NCBI GenBank assembly: GCA_015207365.1 | Contig: JADEXA010000031.1 | Coordinates: 18,921 to 82,920 of the forward strand | Direction of reading: 5' to 3' | Length of the DNA: 64,000 bases | From: Vacuolonema iberomarrocanum LEGE 07170 | Lineage (GTDB): Bacteria; Cyanobacteriota; Cyanobacteriia; Elainellales; Elainellaceae | In this document: positions 54,143 through 61,695 of the stretch, one piece after another | Position numbering within the stretch: the stretch's first letter is position 1 | How the letters are laid out: each line of letters starts with the position of its first letter | Position numbers and translations under genes: made by a program | Notes under the pieces: generated by a model | Seen by the model: only the letters and a program-made list of their open reading frames with translations | What the model was told of the DNA's origin: nothing | Database searches by the model: none

Positions 54143-54688
54143 ATGAGAAAAGCACTCTATCTTTTAGCTGCCATTAATGATCGAGATTTTGAATGGCTGC
54201 TTAAAATTGGCAGACGAACCCCTGTGTCGGCAGGAGAAGCGCTCATTACCGAAGGGCATCGGATCGAAGCACTCTACGTTGTTTTGCAGGGAACCTTTGC
54301 CATTTTTACCCAGGCAACTGGGGATCAGGAAATCGCCCATATTTCTACAGGGGAGGTGTTGGGAGAAATTTCCTTTGTTGATGCTCGTCCCCCTTCTGCT
54401 ACGGTGAAAGCAGTGGAAGATTCCATGGTTTGGGTCATTCCCCGCACGATGCTGGTTCATAAGTTGGCTCAAGATCCCATCTTTGCTTCCCACTTTTATC
54501 AGGCGATCGCGACCTTCCTTTCTGAGCGCCTTCGCAGCACCGTCGCTCGATTGGGGCAACCGGACGTTGACCCTGACAATCCGGATGCCGACGATGATCT
54601 GAATCCTCAACTTCTTGACAAGCTCGACCTCGCAAAAATGCGTCTTGAATGGCTGTGCAGCCATAGCATCAGTAACGTAGCCCCATGA
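54143..54688 (+). CDS. cyclic nucleotide-binding domain protein
   Basis: This 181-aa protein has one cNMP-binding beta-barrel of the CAP family (VSAGEALITEGHRIEALYVVLQG; phosphate-cassette region HISTGEVLGEISFVDARPPSATVKA), then helices (ASHFYQAIATFLSERLRS). No DNA-binding winged helix follows, so it is not a CRP-type transcription factor. The PBC motif lacks the full RSA-type Arg pairing, though Arg in DARPPSA may serve. The stop overlaps the start of the next gene (ATGA), so both are co-translated. Confidence 0.9.
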   Translation: MRKALYLLAAINDRDFEWLLKIGRRTPVSAGEALITEGHRIEALYVVLQGTFAIFTQATGDQEIAHISTGEVLGEISFVDARPPSATVKAVEDSMVWVIPRTMLVHKLAQDPIFASHFYQAIATFLSERLRSTVARLGQPDVDPDNPDADDDLNPQLLDKLDLAKMRLEWLCSHSISNVAP

Positions 54689-55518
54689 ACTCAGAAACTC
54701 GGCAATCCTTCGCTGCAGAAGTTAGCCAACCCGAAGCATGCATCAATCTGGCAAAAGCGGCCCTTTACATTGCCAAGGAGTCCGACCCGGAGGTTGATGT
54801 TGAGGCGTACCTCAACGCGCTGGATGTCATGGCCTCGGAGGTTGCCGAGCGGTTACCCACTGAACGCTATCCCCTTCGCATCATCCGTACCATCAACCAT
54901 TATCTGTTTGAGGATTTGGGCTATCGGGGCAACGAAAAGGATTACTATGATCCCCGCAATAGCTTTTTGAATCAAGTGATTGAGCGGCGTACCGGGATTC
55001 CCATCACGCTGTCGTTGGTTTACCTAGAAATTGCCCAGCGGCTTGATTTCCCCATGATGGGAGTCGGCATGCCTGGGCATTTTTTGATCCGCCCAACCCT
55101 GGATGAAATGGAGGTGTTTGTCGATCCCTTCAACCAGGGAGCGGTGCTCTTTTCTGAAGATTGCCAAGAGCGGCTGAGCCAAGTGTATGGAAGCCCCGTA
55201 GAAATGCGACCGGAATATTTGCAAACAGTGAGCGTCTATCAGTTTCTGATGCGCATGTTGACGAATCTGAAAATCATCTATCTGAACCAGGGCGACCTGG
55301 AGCAGACCCTTACCGCTGTCGAACGTATTTTGCTGCTATTCCCTGACGCCGTGCGCGAACGCCGCGATCGCGGCCTGATCTACTATGAGCAAAAGCGGTG
55401 GGACGAGGCGATCGCCGACCTCAGCTACTACCTACAACAAGAACCCATTGCCAACGATCGCCCGATGATCCAGCGGCTCCTCGATATTATGGGGGGCGAT
55501 CGCCCAGGCTCCAATTGA
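54685..55518 (+). CDS. SirB1 family (transglutaminase-like) protein with TPR tail
   Basis: This 277-aa protein has a SirB1/transglutaminase-like core: YLFEDLGYRGNEKDYYDPRN, FLNQVIERRTGIPITLSLVYLEIAQR, VGMPGHFLIRP, VFVDPFNQGAVL. The residue in the usual Cys position is Thr or Ser in GIPITLS, so peptidase activity is doubtful. C-terminal TPR-like helices follow (LEQTLTAVERILLLFPDAVRERRDRG). It is co-translated with the cyclic-nucleotide-binding protein. Biochemical role unknown. Confidence 0.88.
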   Translation: MNSETRQSFAAEVSQPEACINLAKAALYIAKESDPEVDVEAYLNALDVMASEVAERLPTERYPLRIIRTINHYLFEDLGYRGNEKDYYDPRNSFLNQVIERRTGIPITLSLVYLEIAQRLDFPMMGVGMPGHFLIRPTLDEMEVFVDPFNQGAVLFSEDCQERLSQVYGSPVEMRPEYLQTVSVYQFLMRMLTNLKIIYLNQGDLEQTLTAVERILLLFPDAVRERRDRGLIYYEQKRWDEAIADLSYYLQQEPIANDRPMIQRLLDIMGGDRPGSN

Positions 55519-55527
55519 GATAGCACA

Positions 55528-55612
55528 GGACTTACGCATTTTGTTGATGGTGTGGCTGCGACGCGGCCACACCATCAACGAATTCACTCAGGGGTACGCA
55601 AGATTTGCGTCA
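55528..55612. repeat. palindromic element P4, copy 2
   Basis: Arms GTTGATGGTGTGGC and GCCACACCATCAAC; outer parts GACTTACGCATTT and GGGTACGCAAGATTTGCGTCAG. Reverse of copy 1 near the tRNA. It starts 10 bases after the SirB1 stop codon. Confidence 0.8.
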
Positions 55613-55642
55613 GTTATCAATTATTCACAGCTAGCAAAAGGG

Positions 55643-55729
55643 GGTTGCAGAATCCAGGGATGATTTTTTGAGAAGGAGTGCGTATTACGCGCTCCTTCTC
55701 AAAAAATCATCCCTGGATTCTGCAATGCC
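55643..55729. mobile_element. hairpin MITE (family P3), copy 1, with 10-bp direct repeats
   Basis: The long palindrome (GGTTGCAGAATCCAGGG .. complement) is flanked by AGCAAAAGGG at 55633-55642 and 55730-55739. The direct repeats look like a target-site duplication. No coding capacity. Confidence 0.75.
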
Positions 55730-55824
55730 AGCAAAAGGGCTTGCTCCTACATAGGTTAGAAGAGCAAGCCCACTGAAATTCTCATTTTTCTTAGGTCAAT
55801 GACAGTTCGTTCTGGAGATCGACA

Positions 55825-56013
55825 CTAGATTTCGGTTCCCCCAAGTGCCTTCAGATTGTCGGGATCGACGTAGTGGCAGGTGACATCATCCACACAAATG
55901 AGTGCCCAGCCTGAGCGATCGATTCCCATCAACTTGTAGGAACCTTCCTGTACAAAAAAGCCACGGTGGTTACGGGTCTCAGACTTCACAAACACAGTGT
56001 TGTTAGAAAGCAT
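55825..56013 (-). CDS. small hypothetical protein, 62 aa
   Basis: Starts MLSNNTVFVKSETRNHRGFF, with SYKLMGIDRSGWALICVDD and TCHYVDPDNLKAL. It looks like a small beta-barrel domain; no motif for activity. It has GGAGAA just upstream of the ATG. The family is not recognised, but the codon use and start are credible. Stretches on both sides hold only repeats and presumed promoter sequence. Confidence 0.65.
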   Translation of the reverse strand: MLSNNTVFVKSETRNHRGFFVQEGSYKLMGIDRSGWALICVDDVTCHYVDPDNLKALGGTEI

Positions 56014-56298
56014 AGCCTTTTCTCCTGGAAAACCGAGTTACATCTATCTTCAGAAATAGCAACGGGAAGGATGGTTGTTTCATAAGTGAAACTCATCACC
56101 GTTGTCACAGAATCTTATCATCCAGTTTTCTGAGACATCATTAACTATCTTGTGTAATCATTGCGATCGCTCAATAATTGAAACCAATGATGTCGTTTTC
56201 CAGCGATCCCTGTGATCCCCAATACAAAACGCCTTGGCCAGGTTTAAAGCCTATGCAAACCCCAGGTGAAGAATATTAAGGGAATGTGAAGTATCCGA

Positions 56299-56727
56299 TT
56301 ACTCATCTTCCAGTAACCACTGTTTGACGCGGATTAGGCTTTTCCAGTCCGGCTTCCGCGTCAGACCATCCTCAATATTTTGTTTCACTTCCTCATGCAA
56401 TTCCGGAACAGTCATCATCAGCTGGGCTGCTACCTCCACATGCTCCCGCACACCCTTTTTGGCAATTTCCAGCATGGCGACGGCCAAATTGACGCGTGCC
56501 TGCGGATCTTGAGGGTTGAGTTTGACGGCTTTGTTGGCAGCCTTGTAGGCGGGAGTTGGCTTGTTGTCGAGTAAATACAGCCAGGCTAGACATGTCCAGG
56601 CAGGACTACTCTTGGGAGCGCGATCGCACACGTCCTTAAACAACGGCAATAGATCTGTTACAGATTCTCCGGCCTTATATCGTTCTAAACCTTGGTCAAA
56701 CAAGGCTTCTACTGTCATCTCAGACAT
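56299..56727 (-). CDS. TPR-type protein, 142 aa
   Basis: This helical protein has tetratricopeptide-like units: LFDQGLERYKAGESVTDLLP, PAWTCLAWLYLLDNKPTPA, KAANKAVKLNPQDPQARVNL, AVAMLEIAKKGVREHVEVA. Acidic C-terminus. It probably serves as a protein-binding adaptor; such short TPR proteins are common in cyanobacteria. The partner is unknown. A P3 hairpin element lies about 120 bases upstream of its start. Confidence 0.88.
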   Translation of the reverse strand: MSEMTVEALFDQGLERYKAGESVTDLLPLFKDVCDRAPKSSPAWTCLAWLYLLDNKPTPAYKAANKAVKLNPQDPQARVNLAVAMLEIAKKGVREHVEVAAQLMMTVPELHEEVKQNIEDGLTRKPDWKSLIRVKQWLLEDE

Positions 56728-56846
56728 AGCTCAATTTCTAGTTGTGTTCTCAGCTCGAAAATACCCAAAAACTATAGCGCATCAGAGTCAAGGCCGTGAG
56801 AGCCGCCGCCCCAAAGATCTAACCCCGCCCCACTACCTCAGCATTT

Positions 56847-56924
56847 GGGGTTACAGAATCCAAGGATGATTTTTTCTGAAATGGGGTGCAGTATGCCCCA
56901 TTTCAGAAAAAATCATTCCCTCAC
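56847..56924. mobile_element. hairpin MITE (family P3), copy 2, with 8-bp direct repeats
   Basis: Palindrome GATGATTTTTTCTGAAATGGGG and complement, left end GGGGTTACAGAATCCAAGG. Flanked by CAGCATTT at 56839-56846 and 56925-56932. Related to copy 1 by the AGAATCC.GGATGATTTTTT section. Confidence 0.7.
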
Positions 56925-57035
56925 CAGCATTTACACTGACTTTTATGGCTTGCAGCATATGTTTCCCTTCGAATTGGGCATTCTCTCTTCGGAACACTTA
57001 TAAAATCCTTCGCCATTCTCACGGAATTTGCGCCT

Positions 57036-58367
57036 ATGTCTGCCTTCTCCAACAAGCTCGACCTGGAACAGATGCGGCAGCAGTTTGACTCTGCTCCCTA
57101 TCCTCGTATTCCTCCTGAGCAAACACCAAATAATGCCTACAACGACTTGTTTGTGCACAACATGGTGACGCCCTATTATTTGCGCGATCGCCAGGTGATT
57201 GACCCCACAGACAAGTTGATTCTGGATGCGGGCTGTGGAACAGGCTACAAGGCATTGACATTGGCGATCGCCAACCCCGGTGCAAAAATCATTGGCATCG
57301 ATCTCTCAGAAAAGTCAGTGGAGCTGGCCAAGAAGCGTCTGGAATTTCATAAGTTTGACAATGTGGAATTTCGGGCCATGTCGATTTACGACCTACCCGA
57401 GTTGGGAATGCAATTTGACTATATCAACTGCGATGAGGTGGTCTATTTGCTGCCCGACCCGCTGGGGGGTATGCAAGCCATGCAGGCGGTTCTCAAGCCA
57501 ACGGGAATTCTGCGCACCAACCTCCACAGCGGCTTACAGCGGCAACCCTTCTATCGGGCACAAGAATTTTTTGGAATGCTGGGGTTGATGGAAGAAGCAC
57601 CCACTGACGAGCATCGTCAGATGGTTGTTGAAACCATGAAAAATATGCGGGCTAATGTCGATCTAAAGATGCGGGGATGGAATGCTCGCATGGAGACAGT
57701 GGATGGCACAGAGGAAATCTTTGCGAACTATCTGCTGGCGGGCGATCGCGGCTTTAGCGTGCCGGAGATATTCGAGCTGATGGAAGCCTCCAACCTCGAA
57801 TTTCTCAGCATGGTGAATTGGCGGCATTGGAACTTGCAAGATCTGTTCCGCAATATGGAAGAATTGCCAGGGGTCGTCGGCATGGGCATCAGCATGGCCA
57901 GCCCAGGGGAGCAACTCCACCTCTTCGAATTGCTGCATCCTGGCCATCGCCTGTATGACTTCTGGTGCTCCCATAGCGATGCCCCAGAACCCGCCTCACC
58001 CATCGACACCTGGAGCGAAGACGATTGGCAAGGAGCCACGATTCACCTCCATCCCCAACTGCGCATCGAAGAGGCTAAGGATCGGCTGTTCTGGTCGCTC
58101 AACAACCAGCAACCCTTTGACTTTGCGCAAATTCTCAGCCTGCCAACCAAAGCACCTATTCCGATCGATGGCACCGTTGCGGCAACCTTACTACCCCTGT
58201 GGGATAAACCGCTGCCGCTGAAGGAACTGGCGCAACGCTACAAAACCATCAGCCCGGTTAACTTGACAACCCTGGAAGCGCTAACGGATGACGATGCCTT
58301 CGAAGCCATGAAAAAAGTCGTAACCTACCTGGAACCGTTCCTTTACCTGATGCCAGAGCGCAATTGA
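57036..58367 (+). CDS. class I SAM-dependent methyltransferase
   Basis: This 443-aa protein has the N-terminal YPRIPPEQTPNNAYNDLFVH, then the SAM-binding fold: LILDAGCGTGYKALTLAIANP (motif I), KIIGIDLSEKSVELAKKRL and FDYINCDEVVYLLPDP. The C-terminal 150 residues add a helical region ending with a winged-helix-like LKELAQRYKTISPVNLTTLEAL. Such proteins are found beside SPINDLY-type glycosyltransferases in cyanobacteria. The next gene starts 80 bases later in the same direction. Target unknown. Confidence 0.9.
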   Translation: MSAFSNKLDLEQMRQQFDSAPYPRIPPEQTPNNAYNDLFVHNMVTPYYLRDRQVIDPTDKLILDAGCGTGYKALTLAIANPGAKIIGIDLSEKSVELAKKRLEFHKFDNVEFRAMSIYDLPELGMQFDYINCDEVVYLLPDPLGGMQAMQAVLKPTGILRTNLHSGLQRQPFYRAQEFFGMLGLMEEAPTDEHRQMVVETMKNMRANVDLKMRGWNARMETVDGTEEIFANYLLAGDRGFSVPEIFELMEASNLEFLSMVNWRHWNLQDLFRNMEELPGVVGMGISMASPGEQLHLFELLHPGHRLYDFWCSHSDAPEPASPIDTWSEDDWQGATIHLHPQLRIEEAKDRLFWSLNNQQPFDFAQILSLPTKAPIPIDGTVAATLLPLWDKPLPLKELAQRYKTISPVNLTTLEALTDDDAFEAMKKVVTYLEPFLYLMPERN

Positions 58368-58447
58368 CGGCTGCATTTCCCTGGTTTTTTCGCTTTGACC
58401 CGTTACTCCATCCCTCGCTTCATACCGTTGCTCAAGCATTGCCCAAA

Positions 58448-60718
58448 ATGACTTCATCGGATCCGGCTCAGGTTCACGCCCTCCAGCATTCGGGGCAGCA
58501 GGCGCTCCAGGCCAATTGCTTTGAGGAGGCGATCGCCTGTTTCGAGCAACTAGCGGAGCAGCAGCCCGAGGTCATGGCGCATCGAGTGAAATTAGGGTTG
58601 AGCTATTTGCTGGTGGGACAAGAGGATGCGGCTCAACTCACCTGGGCGATGGCTTTCTCAGAAGCAGACGAAACAGAGCAGTCCGAGCTGCTAGCCACGT
58701 TGATCGAGGATATGCAGGCTAAAACTGAAGAGGCCGCAGCGGGTGGAAACTGGCCGCTCGTTTGGGCGTTGACGCAGCATTTGGCTGAGCTTAATCCTGA
58801 GAATCTAAATGTTCGCTTGCACGGAATTCTAGCCGCAAGTCGTTGTCAGTTGCTCACGCCAGATTTGTTGGAGGAGTCGGGACTGGCGGAGGTGCTGGGC
58901 AATAACGCAATTGTCCCACCCGGCCTCGATCGCCCGTTACTTGAAGCAACCCTGGGCGCGGTGGTGGAATGGGATCGAGGCGATCGCCAAACCCTAGACT
59001 GGATCGTTTCTGTAGCCTCACCGATCGAGAACCGCGAAGGCATGGCGAATTTGCTGGTGAAAAAAGCAACCCAGATTCGCTTTGAAGTCACCAATCAAGC
59101 GCGGCAGTTTGATCAGGCTGAGGCATTGGATTTGGCGATCGCCTACACCGATGCCGCTATTCACCTGCACCCAACCAGCTTCAATGCCAAGTACGAACGC
59201 ATCGCCATCTGCATCAAAAAAGCCGATTTTGTCGCAGCCACAGCCTATGCCGAAGCCTTAATTTCAGAGTGTGAATCGATTCAAGAAAAAATTTGTACCG
59301 AAGGCTTACTGATTCAGGGGTTGATTTACACGCCGGGGCATTGGGACGAAGCGCTGGTTCACCTCAGCAAAACGCGGCAACTTTTTGACGCCTTTATCGA
59401 GGCCTATCGAGCCAATCCGACGATGGACATTTCGGCGGTCATGCTCATGCGTCCGGTGTTGTTCTTTCAATATGTGGAAGATAATCCCGCCGACTATCGG
59501 GCGTTACAGAATCAACTCTCCGCCATTTACGCTGAAAACATTCAAACAAAATATCAAGCCAGTTTGCCTCCGCTGCAGCCCGTTTCTCAGCCTGACCCCG
59601 CTCGAAAATTACGCATTGGATTCCTGTCAGAATTCCTCATCCGACATCCAATTGGGTTGCTGAGTCGATGGATTTTTCAGCATTTTGATCGCGATCGCTT
59701 CGAGTTTCATACCTACCTACAAAACGCGGCGAATCTCAGCGAACCTATCAGTCCCTTTAGCCAGGAATGGTTTGTCAATCCCGTCACGGAAGCCCATGTG
59801 GTTGCGGGTTCCGTGGAACAGGTCGCCCAGGCCATCCGAGCCGACCAACTCGATATTCTGATTGATTTGGATAGCCTGACATCGGCCAAAGGCTATGCCT
59901 TGATGGCGCTCCGGCTTGCGCCCATCCAAATCACATGGTTGGGATTTGATGCCACGGGATTGCCCACCGTGGATTATGTTTTGGCCGACCCCTTTGTGCT
60001 GCCAGAAACGGCGGAAAAGGACTATGCCGAAACCCTCTGGCGGTTGCCGCAAACCTACATTGCGGTTGATGGTTTTGAGGTAGGCGTTCCCACCCTGCGC
60101 CGCGACCAGCTTGGCATTCCCGCCGATGCGGTGGTGTACTTCAGCGCCCAGGTGGCCGCCAAGCGCCACCCCGATACGATGCGCTGGCAAATCGAAATCC
60201 TCAAGCAGGTACCCAACAGCTACCTGTTGGTGAAGGGCATTAGCAATAGCGAATCCCTGCAAGCGGCGTTTCTGGAGGTGGCGCAGGCGGCTGGGGTGAG
60301 CGGCGATCGCCTCCGCTTCCTCGACCGCGACCCCGACGAACCCACCCACCGCGCCAACCTCGAAATTGCCGATGTGGTGCTCGACACCTTCCCCTACACG
60401 GGCGCAACCACGACCCTAGAAACCCTGTGGATGGGCATTCCCTTGGTCACGCGGGTGGGGAAGCAGTTCGCCAGCCGCAACAGCTACACCATGCTCCGCA
60501 ACGCCGGAATCGATACAGGCATCGCCCACTCCGCCGAGGAATACATCGCCTGGGGCGTGCGCTACGGTACGGATGCCGACTTGCGAAACCGGGTACGAGA
60601 GCGATTGAGGCGATCGCGCCAATCGGCTCCTTTGTGGAACGCAAAGCAGTTCACCCGCAATCTGGAAGCCGCGTTTGAGCAAATGTGGGAGCACTATTTG
60701 AAACGCTCCGCTTCGTAG
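58448..60718 (+). CDS. SPINDLY/OGT-type glycosyltransferase (GT41-like) with TPR N-terminus
   Basis: This protein of about 756 aa has N-terminal TPR-like helices (about 1-400; ALQANCFEEAIACFEQLAEQQ) and a GT-B catalytic half like O-linked GlcNAc or O-fucosyl transferases: RKLRIGFLSEFLIRHPIG, ITWLGFDATGLPTVDYVLAD, VVYFSAQVAAKRHPDT and DVVLDTFPYTGATTTLETLWMGIPLVTR. It probably glycosylates proteins on Ser/Thr, or a surface polymer. ATG 58448 fits; the open frame continues upstream into the end of the methyltransferase. Operon with that gene. Confidence 0.93.
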   Translation: MTSSDPAQVHALQHSGQQALQANCFEEAIACFEQLAEQQPEVMAHRVKLGLSYLLVGQEDAAQLTWAMAFSEADETEQSELLATLIEDMQAKTEEAAAGGNWPLVWALTQHLAELNPENLNVRLHGILAASRCQLLTPDLLEESGLAEVLGNNAIVPPGLDRPLLEATLGAVVEWDRGDRQTLDWIVSVASPIENREGMANLLVKKATQIRFEVTNQARQFDQAEALDLAIAYTDAAIHLHPTSFNAKYERIAICIKKADFVAATAYAEALISECESIQEKICTEGLLIQGLIYTPGHWDEALVHLSKTRQLFDAFIEAYRANPTMDISAVMLMRPVLFFQYVEDNPADYRALQNQLSAIYAENIQTKYQASLPPLQPVSQPDPARKLRIGFLSEFLIRHPIGLLSRWIFQHFDRDRFEFHTYLQNAANLSEPISPFSQEWFVNPVTEAHVVAGSVEQVAQAIRADQLDILIDLDSLTSAKGYALMALRLAPIQITWLGFDATGLPTVDYVLADPFVLPETAEKDYAETLWRLPQTYIAVDGFEVGVPTLRRDQLGIPADAVVYFSAQVAAKRHPDTMRWQIEILKQVPNSYLLVKGISNSESLQAAFLEVAQAAGVSGDRLRFLDRDPDEPTHRANLEIADVVLDTFPYTGATTTLETLWMGIPLVTRVGKQFASRNSYTMLRNAGIDTGIAHSAEEYIAWGVRYGTDADLRNRVRERLRRSRQSAPLWNAKQFTRNLEAAFEQMWEHYLKRSAS

Positions 60719-60726
60719 AAGCAGAG

Positions 60727-60815
60727 AGGGGTCGGGTGCCTGGTGAAAGTCATCAGCATTGGGACGACGGACTATAAGGCACCCGACCCCTTTCCCGCAG
60801 CTAGGAGATTTCGTG
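60727..60815. repeat. hairpin repeat P5, copy 1 (left of toxin-antitoxin)
   Basis: AGGGGTCGGGTGCCT, about 40 bases, then AGGCACCCGACCCCTTTCCCGCAG. A 14-bp stem. The same unit in the same direction lies at 61441-61526, on the other side of the toxin-antitoxin pair. Confidence 0.88.
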
Positions 60816-60886
60816 GATTAGGCTGACAGTTGTTTCATAACTAATGCTAGTTTTTAAGGGCAGCGCATTGGTAAAAGCTATCTGTC

Positions 60887-61117
60887 ATGTCGTCTACAGC
60901 CATCACTACTATCGTCAAGATGTTGGAGTCTTTGCCCATTGAGGTACAAGACCGGGTTGCAGAGCATCTTCGAGAATACCTTGACGATCTGCAAGATGAG
61001 CGGCAATGGAACCAATCGTTCCAACGAACACAATCAAAACTGATTGCTGCGGCACGACAGGCCAAGCAGGAAATTGCAGAAGGGCAAGCTACTGCAATGA
61101 ACCACGACCAGTTATGA
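60887..61117 (+). CDS. antitoxin-like protein
   Basis: This 76-aa protein starts MSSTAITTIVKMLESLPIE and has a mostly helical acidic middle (VQDRVAEHLREYLDDLQDERQW) and a basic helical end. This is the pattern of small antitoxins paired with RelE/ParE toxins (the ParD/RelB or StbD-like kind). Its TGA overlaps the ATG of the toxin by four bases. It would neutralise the toxin and repress the operon. Confidence 0.8.
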   Translation: MSSTAITTIVKMLESLPIEVQDRVAEHLREYLDDLQDERQWNQSFQRTQSKLIAAARQAKQEIAEGQATAMNHDQL

Positions 61118-61374
61118 AATCAGCCGTTCTTCCATCTTTCTGGGCTGAATATCGAAAGTTAAATAACGAAATCAGGCAAAGGGCAAGGAAGACATATCGG
61201 TTGTGGGAAGAGAAACCTTTTCACCCATCTTTACGATTCAAATGCATCAATAGTGATGAAGGCATTTGGTCTGTGAGAATAATGCGAAGCTACCGGGCAC
61301 TTGGCGTCTTGGAGGGGGACATGACGTGGTTTTGGATCGGCAGTCATGACGACTATGAGCGGTTTTTCTCGTAA
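61114..61374 (+). CDS. RelE/ParE-like toxin
   Basis: This 86-aa basic protein starts MKSAVLPSFWAEYRKLNNEI and has RARKTYRLWEEKPFHPSLRF, WSVRIMRSYRALG and MTWFWIGSHDDYERFF. The helix pair plus beta-sheet with SVRI..YRAL and IGSHDDYE is the RelE/ParE/HigB toxin fold. Whether it cuts mRNA or blocks gyrase cannot be said. The true start is 61114 (ATGA overlap), not the longer upstream frame. Confidence 0.85.
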   Translation: MKSAVLPSFWAEYRKLNNEIRQRARKTYRLWEEKPFHPSLRFKCINSDEGIWSVRIMRSYRALGVLEGDMTWFWIGSHDDYERFFS

Positions 61375-61440
61375 GCCGCAGCCACGTTCAATTTGTAGGT
61401 TGGTTTGAGTGCATGGGAAACCCAACGAAATGTTTGCTCG

Positions 61441-61526
61441 GAGGGGTCGGGTGCCTGGTGAGAGCCATCAGCATGGGAAAACAACCTACTAAGGCACCCG
61501 ACCCCTTTCCCGCAGTCAGGAAATCT
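61441..61526. repeat. hairpin repeat P5, copy 2 (right of toxin-antitoxin)
   Basis: GAGGGGTCGGGTGCCTGGTGAG, loop, then AGGCACCCGACCCCTTTCCCGCAG and AGGAAATCTC. Homologous to copy 1 including bases outside the hairpin. A short GTTGGTTTGAGTG..GAAACCCAAC repeat precedes it at 61396-61430. Confidence 0.88.
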
Positions 61527-61695
61527 CTAAGACGTTTGTGCTAGCAAATTGTTTTGCCCTAGCCAGAGCAGCGGAACAGTTTCTTAACAGTCCGGACACC
61601 TCTTGACCTCGGGTGCCAGGTAACGGTTCCTCAAAACACCTATATTTCCTTGTGGAGAGGAGTCAAGATAATTTTCTCTGATCAAGCTGAAGTGC

